The notes: generated from the sequence alone by a model not told the origin. A stretch of 64,000 bases of DNA from Mycobacteriales bacterium (GCA_035533475.1 DATLTS010000014.1:62001-126000), one strand, 5' to 3'; shown: positions 25,836 through 35,743, counted from the first letter of the stretch. Translations and numbers: made by a program.

Positions 25836-28800
25836 ATGCGCAGGCGGAACACCAGGCGATCCGGTACGTCGATGGTGTGCCGGCGCGGGGCGACTCTCGT
25901 CGTCGGGCTCGCGGCTGTCGCGGCGGCCCTGGTTTCCCCGAACAGCCTCCCGACCCTGTCCACGCATACCAGCAGGATCGGATGTCCGGCCGGCACCGCC
26001 GCCGGAGAGAAGTCGGTTGCTGCCATCGCGGCGGGCCGGCCGACGTGTTCCGCACTCGGTGGGCCGGAGGCGTTCACCGAGCAGGCCGCCAACGCCGCGC
26101 AACTTCAGGCCCGGACCACCGCGCCATTCGCCACGAGTGCGCCGGGGGCGTACGCGGCCGGACTCGCACAGGCCGAGCGGCTGCCCGCGGCGGGCACCGT
26201 GCCCGGTAGCGGCAACGCCTGGACGCTCTACGGCAAGTCGCCGGAGTGCGCCGCGCCATCCACCCAGTCCTCCGTCTGCGCCGCCAACGACTCGGCGAAC
26301 GGCAGCTACTCCCAGGTCGGCGCCCTCGGCTTCCGCACCTTGTCCGGCCGGGTCTCGAGCTTCGCGGCCGACCCGGCCAACCCGAACCGGCTGTGGGCCT
26401 CCCCAACCGCCGGCGGGGTCTGGGAGTCCGACAACGGTGGCTCCAGCTGGTTCTCGATCGGGGACGGGTTGCCGACCCAGGTGGTCGGCGCCATCGCCTA
26501 CGACGCCACGTTCCACCGGCTTCTCGTCGGCACCGGTGACAATTCCTTCGGTGGCGACGGCATCAGCGGTCACGGGCTCTTCTACAGCGACAGCGACGGA
26601 AGTTCCTGGGCGCAGGCGGGCGGCGTGCCCGACCTGGCCCTGAGCTTCCGGGTTGTGGTCTCCCCGGCAGACAGCAGCGGGCGGACCGTCTACCTGGCCA
26701 GTAGCAAGGGGCTGTTCCGCTCCACGGACGGCGGTTCCTCGTTCGTGAACGAGAACCTGCAAACAACTCCGCCCGGGTATTCCCCGAACTGCGCCGGCAA
26801 CACGACCACCCCGCTGTGCTTCTTCGCCAACGACGTGACCGACGTGGTGGTCAAGGCAACGGGCTCCGCGAACGCGCCCGCCGGTTCGGTCATGGCCGTG
26901 GTCGGCTGGCGAGCCGGCGCGGAGGCGGACGTGAACCCCGACGGCACCACCAACACCAGCTGCCGGCTGAACGGCTCGCCCACCCCCTGCCTGCAGGGTC
27001 CGCGCAACGGGCTCTACATCTCCCACACCGGCGTTCCCGGCTCGTTCGCCTACCAGGACCAGGGGGCCACCCAGCCCACCACCCAAGGTTTCGCGCCTGA
27101 TCCGGTCGTCGGACGGACCGCCCTCGGGATCGCCAACGGGCCCGGCCAAAGCTCCGACGCGGTCTACGCCATCGTCGAGGACGCGACCAAGTTCCAGGGT
27201 TGCCCGGACGCACTCGACGCCGGAGTGAACCCGGTCTGCAACTCCACCGTCGTCGGATTGGGCATCGCGACCTACCTGGACGGCATGTACGCGACCTATG
27301 ACTTCGGGCACAGCTGGACGAAGATCCTGGACTACACGCAGACGAAGTACCCCGGTACGAACAGCAGCATCGCGGCCTTGCCGGGGTACAGCCCGGGCGT
27401 CCAGTCCTGGTACAACTTGTGGGTCCAGCCGGATCCGTCGACGCATGACGCATCGGGCCACCCCACCCGCGTCCTGTTCGGACTCGAGGAGGTGTGGGAG
27501 AACAACCTCACGGTCCCCGGGGTGCTCAGCGACCCGTGGCAACTGCATCAGACACCCGCGCCGGGCGTTGCCCCGTGGCGCGTGATCGGACGGTATTGGA
27601 ACGCCTGCTCGGAGCTCAACACCGGAATCCCGTGCAACCCGGACCTCAAGTCGAACCCGATCCCGGGCAGCACGACACACCCCGATCAGCACGCCGTGCT
27701 GTTCGTGCCAGACCGCTCCGGCGGCGGGGAGACGCTCTACGTGGGGAGCGATGGCGGCGTCTTCAAGCAGCACATCGCGGCCGGCGGCGACTTCTCCAAC
27801 GACAGCTGGGGCGACGGGCAGAACATCGGGTTGTCCTCGTTGCAGCCCTACGACGCCGAAATGTCCAAAGACGGGACCGTGGTGTCCGGCTTGCAGGACA
27901 ACGGCGAGGAGAAGACCACCCCGAGTGGTCAGGAGTACGAGATCTACGGCGGCGACGCGTTCTTCAACACGATCGACCCGGACAACAGCCAGAACATGAT
28001 CGAGGAGTACACGTACGGCGCGCTCGCGATGACCAACGACGGAGGCGCCAGCTGGTTCCCGTGGGGGGAGACGAACAGCTGCAGCTCGTCAACCGGATTG
28101 TTCTCGACACCGATCGAGCAGGATCCGACCATGCGCGGCCACGTGGTCGTCGGTTGCGGCGGAGTCCAGGAGGCCGTCAATGCCTACGCGAACCCGTGCG
28201 CCGTCCCCCCAGGTGCGCCGGCCTCCACCTGCCAGTTGATCAATATCCCGTTCACCACCGTGTTCAATCTCGGCAACGCCCCGTCCGGCACCCCGTACGT
28301 TCCGTCCGCCCTGGCCGTTCGCGGCGCGAACATCTACGTCGGCTTCTGCGGCTACTGCGACGTGGTGGTCGGGGGACTGCCGTTCCGTAGCGGCCTTGCG
28401 ACCAACGTCGGCGGTTCCCAGCCGCCGGCGATCGGGACGGGCAACGGGTGGCATCTCCTGAACCCCACCTGCTCGGGCTGCGGCACGCCGGACGGCAAAC
28501 TGCCGCAGCGCTACATCACGTCGATCCAGATGGATCCCGCGAACCCGAAGACGGTCTACCTGACCATGGGCGGCTACGGCCGGCGCTGGATTCCACCGGG
28601 CGCGCTCGGCGACGACACGAGCCATCTCGGCGTCGGTCATCTGTTCGTGTCCTACAACGGCGGCCAGTCGTTCACGAACATCTCCGGCAATCTGCCGGAC
28701 GTGCCGGCGAACTGGACCCTGCTGCACAACGGGAACCTCATCGTCGCCACGGACCTCGGTGTCTACATCGATCCACCGAGCGCTTTGGGGCAATTCTCGG

Positions 28801-29090
28801 TGCTCGGCACCGGACTGCCCCGAGTGCCGGTATTCACCCTCCGCGCCGATCCGGGGAACGCGAACCTGCTGCTCATCTCGACCTACGGACGCGGTGACTG
28901 GACCTACCGGTTCCCGGGCTCCGTGTCCGGAACCGGTAGTGGCCACACCGGATCGAGCAGCGGCGGCGGGGCGAGCACCGGCGGCGGCTCCCTAGCCAAC
29001 ACCGGCGAGCAGATCGGCATCCCGATCGGAGGGCTCATTCTCCTCGTCGGGAGCCTCGCCCTCTACCGCCGGCGTCGCAATATCGGGTGA
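25836..29090 (+). CDS. large secreted BNR/sialidase-like repeat protein with LANTG sorting signal
   Basis: 1084 residues from ATG 25836 (GTG 25830 possible). A basic N-terminus and a hydrophobic signal peptide (GATLVVGLAAVAAALVS) come first. The body is a beta-propeller-like exo-sialidase/BNR array with Asp-box-like units such as SDNGGSSWFSIG, SDSDGSSWAQAG and STDGGSSFVNE. Several Cys pairs suggest extracellular disulfides. The C-terminus has a Gly/Ser linker, LANTG, a hydrophobic helix and RRRR, a complete sortase signal of the LAXTG (class E) kind. No catalytic sialidase arginine triad was identified, so binding or structural function is as likely as hydrolysis. Confidence 0.82.
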   Translation: MRRRNTRRSGTSMVCRRGATLVVGLAAVAAALVSPNSLPTLSTHTSRIGCPAGTAAGEKSVAAIAAGRPTCSALGGPEAFTEQAANAAQLQARTTAPFATSAPGAYAAGLAQAERLPAAGTVPGSGNAWTLYGKSPECAAPSTQSSVCAANDSANGSYSQVGALGFRTLSGRVSSFAADPANPNRLWASPTAGGVWESDNGGSSWFSIGDGLPTQVVGAIAYDATFHRLLVGTGDNSFGGDGISGHGLFYSDSDGSSWAQAGGVPDLALSFRVVVSPADSSGRTVYLASSKGLFRSTDGGSSFVNENLQTTPPGYSPNCAGNTTTPLCFFANDVTDVVVKATGSANAPAGSVMAVVGWRAGAEADVNPDGTTNTSCRLNGSPTPCLQGPRNGLYISHTGVPGSFAYQDQGATQPTTQGFAPDPVVGRTALGIANGPGQSSDAVYAIVEDATKFQGCPDALDAGVNPVCNSTVVGLGIATYLDGMYATYDFGHSWTKILDYTQTKYPGTNSSIAALPGYSPGVQSWYNLWVQPDPSTHDASGHPTRVLFGLEEVWENNLTVPGVLSDPWQLHQTPAPGVAPWRVIGRYWNACSELNTGIPCNPDLKSNPIPGSTTHPDQHAVLFVPDRSGGGETLYVGSDGGVFKQHIAAGGDFSNDSWGDGQNIGLSSLQPYDAEMSKDGTVVSGLQDNGEEKTTPSGQEYEIYGGDAFFNTIDPDNSQNMIEEYTYGALAMTNDGGASWFPWGETNSCSSSTGLFSTPIEQDPTMRGHVVVGCGGVQEAVNAYANPCAVPPGAPASTCQLINIPFTTVFNLGNAPSGTPYVPSALAVRGANIYVGFCGYCDVVVGGLPFRSGLATNVGGSQPPAIGTGNGWHLLNPTCSGCGTPDGKLPQRYITSIQMDPANPKTVYLTMGGYGRRWIPPGALGDDTSHLGVGHLFVSYNGGQSFTNISGNLPDVPANWTLLHNGNLIVATDLGVYIDPPSALGQFSVLGTGLPRVPVFTLRADPGNANLLLISTYGRGDWTYRFPGSVSGTGSGHTGSSSGGGASTGGGSLANTGEQIGIPIGGLILLVGSLALYRRRRNIG

Positions 29091-29175
29091 GGCCATGCAT
29101 CGGGGGCCGGACACGCTCGAAGGACAGTCCGGACGGAGCGCAGGGCCCATCCTTGCTTGTTGACGGCGGGTGAGC

Positions 29176-32118
29176 ATGTCCGAGCGGGTCAGCGGCCGGG
29201 CCACCTGGTGGAACCGCGACCTGACCCGCCGTCGGTTGCTCGAGGGCACCCTGCAAGTCGGCGCACTGGCGGCCGGTTCGCTGGCATTCGACGCGGCACC
29301 GGTCCGCGCCTCCATCACGTGCGGAGGTTCGGCCGGAACGGCGGGCATGGGCCCGGTGTTCGGCGCCGAGTTGCAGTATTTCCGGATGCGCCCGAGCTAC
29401 ATTCCGGCGCGGTTGGACCTGTGCCAGCAGGCGGCGTTCACCACGATCCAGTCCTACGTGGCATGGAACGTGCACGAGTACCTGCCCGGCCAGTTCGACT
29501 TCACCGGCAGGACCCACCCGGTACTGCCCGACGATCACGCCGACGAGTACCAGATCGAGACCCCCGCCCAGGAGCTTCAGGACGGGGGGATCATCGGAGG
29601 CGTCGCGAACACCGACCTGCACGGTTTCCTCGGCATGTGCCGGGAACGGGGCTTCCGGGTGATTCTGCGTCCGGGGCCGTTCATCTCCGATGAGTGGCGC
29701 AACGGGGGCCTCCCGGATTGGTTGCTGCTGGCCGGGTATCCACAGATCTATGAGCGAGGGCCGGACGGATCGGCCCTGACCCCAGGGTTCCCGTTCAGCC
29801 CTCCGGCGGGCGTGGTCACCGGCGGTGGACCGCTTTTCTACTTTCCTTCGCCCAGCTACGCGTCGAGCTCCTACCTGGCCTCCGCGCGCGCCTGGTTCGC
29901 GGCCTTCGCCGCGTTCATCAGGCCGTGGCTCGCCAGCGCGGGCGGCCCCGTGGTGAACATCCAGGTCGACGACGAGTCATGCTTCTACTACCGATTCGGC
30001 CCGTTCGAGGTCGACTACCACCCGGAAATGATCGCCCGCTACCGGGCCGTTGAAGGTAGCTCACCACCGACCGCCTGGCCCCCACCGGCGGCGGGGGTCT
30101 CGAGTCTGCGTCCGGCCTTCGCCTGGCAGAGCTTCAAGGCGGCGCAGGTAACCGCCTTCCTCGCCACGTTGGCCGCGGACCTCCGCGCCAGCCGCGTCGA
30201 TGTTCCAGTCACGCATGAGTTGGAGCTGACGTTGGCGCCTCCGGCGGACATGGCACGGGACGCGGCGCACGTCCAGCTCAACCCGGAGCTTTACGTAGGC
30301 GGCACCGATCCATGGACGCTGCCCTGCAACGAACTGTGCGCGCTCGCCGCTCGGGCGGCCCAGCGCAACCGAGGCGTCCTATGGGCGACCGAGATGGAGA
30401 ACGACAACATCGTCCTGTACGACCTCCTTTTCGGGGAGGGGATTCTCGGGGGCCTGCAGTTCACCTACACCGCGGGCGTTCCCGACGGCGCCCTCGGAGA
30501 TCTCGGCCGGTTGGGTCGAACCCTACGAACCGCCGGTGAGCGACTTGGCGCCGCCATCCGCCGACCGGACGTCGCGATCATCTGGGACAACGCCTTGACC
30601 CGCGCCCCCTACAGATCGCAGCGGTGGGGGTTCCGCACCGACGTCCGCAATGTGATCGAACGCGACGTGCCGGCACTAGCCACCCTGCTGATCCGGGGCG
30701 GCTTCGCCTTCGACCTGCTCGACGCCGATGCCGCGGAGGCCGCGGACTACCGGGATTACCCGACCGTGTTCCTGGCGGCCGCCGACATCCTGCCCCGGCG
30801 CGTCCAGGAGCACCTCGTGGCCTACGTCGCCGCCGGTGGAAGGCTGGTGTGCTGGCCGGCGCCACCCAACCTCGACGAGGACCTGAATCCGTGCACGATC
30901 CTCGCCGATGCGTTGTACTTCCAGCCGCGGCGAACCTTCTACCCGGCCGACGCTCAGCAGGTGCGCGTGCTCGGCGTTCTGGTGAGCACGTGGCGGGGGG
31001 TGAGCACTTACCGGCTCGGCCCCCATGCCCGTTCCATCGCCAGCCGGGGCGGTGAGTCCTGTGGCTACGCGTTCCCTTACGGCCACGGTGAGGCCCTGTT
31101 GTTGGGCTCCTGGCTTGCGGCCGACTCGATACCGGGACGGGCCGGTTCCGTTCTGCAAACCCAGGCGCTGCCCACCCCGATCGGGGCGCCTGCGGCGGCG
31201 CGGGCACTGGCCGAGCAGTTCCTCGGCCCGGCGGTTGTCGCACTGGTGCCGAACACGTTTCCTGGCGGCCCGGCGCAGACGCTCCTGGTGTACGACTACA
31301 CCAACGAGCGCCGCGGTGGAGAGGTCATCACCGGCGGTGCCCTCGCCTACTGGGACGGCGAACAAGTCGTCGGCCTCGCCGAGTTGAACACGACCCAGAC
31401 GGGAGGCGGGGCCAGCCGGCTCCCGTTCCGGCCGGTGCAGGAGGCACATCTGGAGGTCATCCGCGCTCTTGCCAACGTTCATCCGCAGATACAGAGCAGT
31501 GACGCGCGGGTGCAGGCAAGGATTCTGGACGCCCCCACCTCGGGCACGGCGACGGTGATGGCAGCCAACCGCGGTGACACGCCCGTCGAGACCGTGCTCA
31601 CCACGACCTTGTCCGGCAAGGTCATCCGGCTGCCGACCGAAGGCACCCTCAGGCTGCCCCCGGCCACCGCCGTGCTGCTTCCCCTCGGCTACGAGCTTGC
31701 GCCGGGCGTGGTTGTCGAACAATCGAGTGCCCAACTCGTCTCCGCCGACCCGGGCCCGGGTTCGATCACGCTCCGCTTGTGGGCGCCCGCGGGCGGCGAA
31801 CTCGTGATCCGGCTGCCGGCGTCACCGGATCGCGCCACCCTCGGCGGTCGGGCCATCGCCCTCAGCCCGCAGGGACGACCACCCGGCGGCCTGGTTCGGA
31901 TTGCACTACCCGCCGGCGACCTCGTGCTCGAGCTGACCTGGACGGCCACGGCTGCGACCTGCGCGACGGGCCCGGGCCCAGCCCGCGCGGACACCCGGCG
32001 CTTGCCAGCCACCGGCACTCGCACGTCCCTGCCGGTCCTCGGGGCGGTCGGGCTGGGCATCGGCGCATGGCTGCGCTGGCTGCGGGAGCGGGAGCCAAAC
32101 GACGGCTGGCATCCGTAG
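29176..32118 (+). CDS. secreted GH35-like beta-galactosidase with LPATG sorting signal
   Basis: 980 residues from ATG 29176 (GTG 29170 possible). A Tat-type signal (LTRRRLLEGTLQVGALAAG) precedes a TIM barrel with the GH35 block RPGPFISDEWRNGGLPDWLL (165-184). The acid/base motif, normally QVENEY, reads QVDDES (263-268), keeping Glu267. The probable nucleophile is Glu406 in VLWATEMEN. A glutamine-amidotransferase-like domain (DILPRRVQEHLVAYVAAGGRLV) and beta domains follow. It ends with LPATG, a hydrophobic helix and a charged tail, so it is likely wall-anchored. It starts 85 bp after the BNR protein and probably shares its transcript. Confidence 0.82.
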   Translation: MSERVSGRATWWNRDLTRRRLLEGTLQVGALAAGSLAFDAAPVRASITCGGSAGTAGMGPVFGAELQYFRMRPSYIPARLDLCQQAAFTTIQSYVAWNVHEYLPGQFDFTGRTHPVLPDDHADEYQIETPAQELQDGGIIGGVANTDLHGFLGMCRERGFRVILRPGPFISDEWRNGGLPDWLLLAGYPQIYERGPDGSALTPGFPFSPPAGVVTGGGPLFYFPSPSYASSSYLASARAWFAAFAAFIRPWLASAGGPVVNIQVDDESCFYYRFGPFEVDYHPEMIARYRAVEGSSPPTAWPPPAAGVSSLRPAFAWQSFKAAQVTAFLATLAADLRASRVDVPVTHELELTLAPPADMARDAAHVQLNPELYVGGTDPWTLPCNELCALAARAAQRNRGVLWATEMENDNIVLYDLLFGEGILGGLQFTYTAGVPDGALGDLGRLGRTLRTAGERLGAAIRRPDVAIIWDNALTRAPYRSQRWGFRTDVRNVIERDVPALATLLIRGGFAFDLLDADAAEAADYRDYPTVFLAAADILPRRVQEHLVAYVAAGGRLVCWPAPPNLDEDLNPCTILADALYFQPRRTFYPADAQQVRVLGVLVSTWRGVSTYRLGPHARSIASRGGESCGYAFPYGHGEALLLGSWLAADSIPGRAGSVLQTQALPTPIGAPAAARALAEQFLGPAVVALVPNTFPGGPAQTLLVYDYTNERRGGEVITGGALAYWDGEQVVGLAELNTTQTGGGASRLPFRPVQEAHLEVIRALANVHPQIQSSDARVQARILDAPTSGTATVMAANRGDTPVETVLTTTLSGKVIRLPTEGTLRLPPATAVLLPLGYELAPGVVVEQSSAQLVSADPGPGSITLRLWAPAGGELVIRLPASPDRATLGGRAIALSPQGRPPGGLVRIALPAGDLVLELTWTATAATCATGPGPARADTRRLPATGTRTSLPVLGAVGLGIGAWLRWLREREPNDGWHP

Positions 32119-32220
32119 CCGGCTAGCCGAATTCAGCTCCGCGCGGGGCGCGGTGGCCGCGAGGCGCCGCCCGGCGTCGGGTGTGGCGCGCGTTCGGTCG
32201 CGAGGTCGGCCGCTATTCGC

Positions 32221-33321
32221 TTAGGCCCGGTGCCGACGAAACCGACTAGACCGCGTGCTGGGCTTGGTGCGCGGATCTGCGACTGCCGGATGCCCGGCAG
32301 CCAGCACGATAAGAGCACCCAGCATGAGCGCCAACAGTCCGACGATCACCGGGAGGCCCACCGGTTCGCCGGTCCGCGGGAGCCCCACCCCGGGGCCGGC
32401 CGACCCGCCGCCGCCGACAGATCCGTTCGTCGTGGACAGCCCGGGGAGGGCTGGCGCCGAAGGGGGGATCGCTGTCGAGGAGGTGATCGAGGCTGCGGGG
32501 ATCGCGGACGTCGTGGGAGCCGCCGAGCCCATCGGGGTCGCGGACGCCGTCGGAGTCGCCGAGGCCGTCGGAGTCGCCGAGGCCGTCGCGCTCACGCAGT
32601 TCGGGCGGGTGACGCTGTTGGAGTCCAGGGTGACCGCACCGTTGCGCGCGAGCAGACGCCCGGCTACCGAAGCGCCGGTGTCGGCGGTCACCGAGGTCAG
32701 CGCCAGGATGCTGCCCACGAATACGGAGTTGGTGCCAAGCGTCGCGGAGCTTCCTACCTTCCAGAATACGTTGCAGGCGCTGGCCGAACCGATGAGCGAA
32801 ACAGCGCTCGCAGAGCCGGTGATGAGCGTGCTGCCGGCCTGGAAGACGAACACGGCACTGGGGTCGCCCTGCGCGTCGAGGGTGAGTGTGCCGTTGAGGG
32901 CGAGGGTCGAGCCGGAATAGACGCCGGGTACCAGCGTTCGTCCGCCGAGGTCTGCTGTGACCGTGGCCGTGGGCGAACGACCGGCGGCATCGTTGTAGGC
33001 CGTGGTCAGGTCGGCTTGCGCCTTGGCCGCCACAGCATCGGCGATGTAGACGGTGCCATTACTCACCGTGCCTGGAGGGAAGCCGGTCACCGAGGTTCCC
33101 GGGCTCAGCCCGAGGTCACCACTGAGCGTCGACGGGCCGGTGTTGGTGACGGTGGTGTGCGCTAGCACCGCGAAGCTAGCGGCCGTCCCAAGTCCGACGG
33201 GCGCTTGGGCGGCATCCGCTGGGCCGCCGGCGAGGACCGTTAGGGCGAGGGTGACGGCGACCGTGATCCCGAGCCCAGGTACCAGAACCCGGGTGGGGAA
33301 ACGCGCAAGCGGACCAGTCAT
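32221..33321 (-). CDS. DUF3494 ice-binding-like adhesin with LPRTG sorting signal
   Basis: 366 residues from ATG 33321 behind GAGGGG. A signal peptide (LGITVAVTLALTVLAGGPADAAQ) precedes a DUF3494 beta-solenoid domain (SFAVLAHTTVTNTGPSTLSGDLG, then GVYSGSTLALNGTLTLDAQGDPSAVFVFQ, SILALTSVTADTGASVAGR). A low-complexity linker encoded by an 18-bp tandem repeat (ATPTAS units) leads to LPRTG, a membrane helix and a basic tail. DUF3494 proteins bind ice or act as surface adhesins. Convergent with the GH35 gene. Confidence 0.88.
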   Translation of the reverse strand: MTGPLARFPTRVLVPGLGITVAVTLALTVLAGGPADAAQAPVGLGTAASFAVLAHTTVTNTGPSTLSGDLGLSPGTSVTGFPPGTVSNGTVYIADAVAAKAQADLTTAYNDAAGRSPTATVTADLGGRTLVPGVYSGSTLALNGTLTLDAQGDPSAVFVFQAGSTLITGSASAVSLIGSASACNVFWKVGSSATLGTNSVFVGSILALTSVTADTGASVAGRLLARNGAVTLDSNSVTRPNCVSATASATPTASATPTASATPMGSAAPTTSAIPAASITSSTAIPPSAPALPGLSTTNGSVGGGGSAGPGVGLPRTGEPVGLPVIVGLLALMLGALIVLAAGHPAVADPRTKPSTRSSRFRRHRA

Positions 33322-33547
33322 CGGAGTGCCCCTCGGAGAGAGTTCCTGCGACCGGGATCCAGGGCCGACGCACGGCTGAATATGCCCGCTAAAGCGCAAT
33401 ATACTCCGGTTTCCCGAAAGTGGGGATCACGCCGACGCTCCCAACGAGCCGGCCACGGCGCAAACGCCCATTCCCGCGTGGTCCAATGCGGAGCGAAGTC
33501 CGCTTCGCGGTGAGGGCACGGATCAACCGGGCCACACCTCCGGTCAG

Positions 33548-33621
33548 AGCCGACGCTCGGATTTGAACCGAGAACCTGCCGATTACAAGTCGGCTGCGCT
33601 GCCAGGTTGCGCCACGCCGGC
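33548..33621 (-). tRNA. tRNA-Thr (anticodon TGT)
   Basis: The minus strand folds into a full cloverleaf. The acceptor GCCGGCG pairs with CGTCGGC (one G-T). The anticodon stem is GCCGA/TCGGC with loop CTTGTAA (anticodon TGT), and the T arm is CTCGG-TTCAAAT-CCGAG. CCA is not encoded. It sits at the border between the surface-protein block and the glycan region. Confidence 0.93.
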
Positions 33622-33684
33622 GAACGCCTCGATGGTACGGCCGGGCGCAGGCTCCCCCGTGTCCCCGTCGTTAGTCTCTGGCAC

Positions 33685-35151
33685 ATGCCCGGATCCAGTC
33701 CCATCGAGCGCGTAGTGATCGTGGGCGCCGGGCCGGCCGGTCTTACCGCTGCCTACGAACTGGGTCGACACGGCCGGACGGCGACCGTCCTGGAGTCGGA
33801 CTCGGTCGTGGGTGGGATCGCCCGGACGGTGGAACGTGAGGGTTGGCGCTTCGATATGGGCGGGCACCGCTTTTTCACCAAGGTCGAGGCTGTGGAACGG
33901 GTGTGGCACGACATCCTCGACGACCGGGATTTCCTCCTCCGGCCGCGGATGAGCCGCATCTACTACCGCGGGCGCTTCTTCGACTACCCGCTGCGGCCCG
34001 CGAACGCGCTAAAGAACCTCGGGGTGGTCGAGGCGATCCGGTGCCTCGCCTCATACCTGTGGGTCCGGGTGCGACCCCCCCGGGATACCACGACGTTCGA
34101 GGGATGGACGGCCGCCAGGTTCGGTTGGCGGCTGTACCGGATGTTCTTCAAGACCTACACGGAGAAGGTGTGGGGTGTCCCGGCCACGGCGATCAGCGCG
34201 GACTGGGCGGCGCAACGCATCAAGAACCTCTCGCTCCTCAACGCGATCACCAGCTCGCTTCTCCCCCGACGCCGGAGCCGCACCCGAATCACCAGCCTGA
34301 TCGAGCAGTTCCACTACCCACGCCTCGGACCCGGGATGATGTGGGAGCGCATGGCTGAACGGGTGCGGGAGCAGGGCTCCGAGATCCTTTTCGACAGCAA
34401 GGTCATGCGCCTGCATCGGACCGGAGACGTCGTCAGCTCGGTCACCGTCGACAGTCCCGCTGGCCCGTTCCGCGTCGAGACGGATCAGCTGATCTCCTCG
34501 ATGCCGCTCGGCGACCTGGTCCTCGCGATGGATCCTCCAGCGCCCGAGCCGGTGCAGGCGGCGGCCCGCGGACTGTCCTACCGGGACTTCCTCACGGTGG
34601 CGCTGATCGTCCCGGCCGAGGACGGCTTCCCGGACAATTGGATCTACGTGCATGCCCCACGGGTCAAGGTCGGCCGGATCCAGAACTACGGGCGATGGTC
34701 CGCCGACATGGTCAAGGACGGCCTTACCTGCCTGGGCCTCGAGTACTTCGTCTTCGCGGACGACGAGCTGTGGTCTCTCCCCGACGACGAGTTGATCCGG
34801 CTCGCGGCCGGCGAACTGGCCATCCTCGGGTTGGTGGCGCCGGAGCGGGTCCAGCGTGGCTTCGTGGCGCGGATCAGATCGGCCTACCCGGTCTACGACG
34901 AGGGTTACCAGGAGCGGGTGGACGTCATCCGCGACTGGCTGCGCGCCGAGGTCCAGAACGTCCAACCGGTGGGGCGCAACGGCATGCACAAGTACAACAA
35001 CCAGGACCATTCGATGTTGACGGCGATGCTGGCGGTGGAGAACCTCCAGGGCGCACGTCGCGACATCTGGTCGGTGAACGTCGAGGACGTGCACCATGAG
35101 ACGGGACGCAGCGCTCCGATGCTCCGGAGGAGCCCCGCCCCCACCGGCTGA
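33685..35151 (+). CDS. FAD-dependent oxidoreductase, UDP-galactopyranose-mutase/HemY-like
   Basis: 488 residues from ATG 33685. The FAD loop is VVIVGAGPAGLTAAYELGRHG, followed by the GG motif VGGIARTVEREGWRFDMGGHRFF, as in UDP-galactopyranose mutases and protoporphyrinogen-oxidase-like enzymes. Conserved blocks near the C-terminus (NGMHKYNNQDHSMLTAMLAVENL) match FAD proteins common in surface-polysaccharide loci. A role in sugar ring or redox modification is plausible; the reaction is not known. It is the first gene of the glycan region. Confidence 0.78.
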   Translation: MPGSSPIERVVIVGAGPAGLTAAYELGRHGRTATVLESDSVVGGIARTVEREGWRFDMGGHRFFTKVEAVERVWHDILDDRDFLLRPRMSRIYYRGRFFDYPLRPANALKNLGVVEAIRCLASYLWVRVRPPRDTTTFEGWTAARFGWRLYRMFFKTYTEKVWGVPATAISADWAAQRIKNLSLLNAITSSLLPRRRSRTRITSLIEQFHYPRLGPGMMWERMAERVREQGSEILFDSKVMRLHRTGDVVSSVTVDSPAGPFRVETDQLISSMPLGDLVLAMDPPAPEPVQAAARGLSYRDFLTVALIVPAEDGFPDNWIYVHAPRVKVGRIQNYGRWSADMVKDGLTCLGLEYFVFADDELWSLPDDELIRLAAGELAILGLVAPERVQRGFVARIRSAYPVYDEGYQERVDVIRDWLRAEVQNVQPVGRNGMHKYNNQDHSMLTAMLAVENLQGARRDIWSVNVEDVHHETGRSAPMLRRSPAPTG

Positions 35152-35173
35152 CGTCCGCGAGCGCCGGGACCGA

Positions 35174-35728
35174 CTACGGGGCCGCCCGGACCGGCCGGAG
35201 CACCGCCCACTGCGAGACCAGGCCGACGATCCGCCGCTCCACGACGACGAAATGCGGCATCCGGCGCACGTCCAAAAGGTGGCTGTGCGGGCTGGTCCGG
35301 CGTTGAAGGACTCCGGCTGCCTCACCGATCCGGCACGCCCAGTCCAGTCGAGGCACCGGCGTCGTCACCATCAGCCTCCCGTCCGGCTCGAGGAGATCGT
35401 ACAGCACCTCACTGAACTCCCCGTGCTCGAGCACCTCGAACGCGATGATCACGTCGAAGCCGTGTTCGGGCAGCCCCAACGAGCGCCACGCTCGGATGTC
35501 GCCGACGATGTCCGCCGGCGGCCGGACGTCCACGCCGAGAACCCGGTGTCCGTGCCGAGCCGCCCAGCGGCCGACCCAGCCGTCGGCGCAACCCAGTTCC
35601 AGTATGGTGGCGCCCGGCGGAACCTGGTCGAAGAAGTAGCGCAGCTTGCGGTCCCGGGCGAGCCGACTGAGCCATGGGGATGGCCGGTCAGGTGCCGGCG
35701 TCGCGTCCCGGCTGGTCACAGACGCCAT
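35174..35728 (-). CDS. class I SAM-dependent methyltransferase
   Basis: 184 residues from ATG 35728. SAM motif I is ILELGCADGWVGRWAARHG; later motifs are VDVRPPADIVGD and DVIIAFEVLEHGEFSEVLYDLLEPDGRLMVTTP. It is a small Methyltransf_11-type enzyme; the substrate is probably a sugar or lipid-linked glycan, by context only. Its start codon is only 15 bp from the start codon of the divergent membrane-protein gene. Confidence 0.85.
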   Translation of the reverse strand: MASVTSRDATPAPDRPSPWLSRLARDRKLRYFFDQVPPGATILELGCADGWVGRWAARHGHRVLGVDVRPPADIVGDIRAWRSLGLPEHGFDVIIAFEVLEHGEFSEVLYDLLEPDGRLMVTTPVPRLDWACRIGEAAGVLQRRTSPHSHLLDVRRMPHFVVVERRIVGLVSQWAVLRPVRAAP

Positions 35729-35743
35729 TGTCGGCGAGGGGGC

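Noticed and set aside
25539-27773. A 744-codon minus-strand open frame
   Set aside because: Antisense to the BNR protein, which has a signal peptide, repeats and sorting signal; the antisense product has no recognisable domain.
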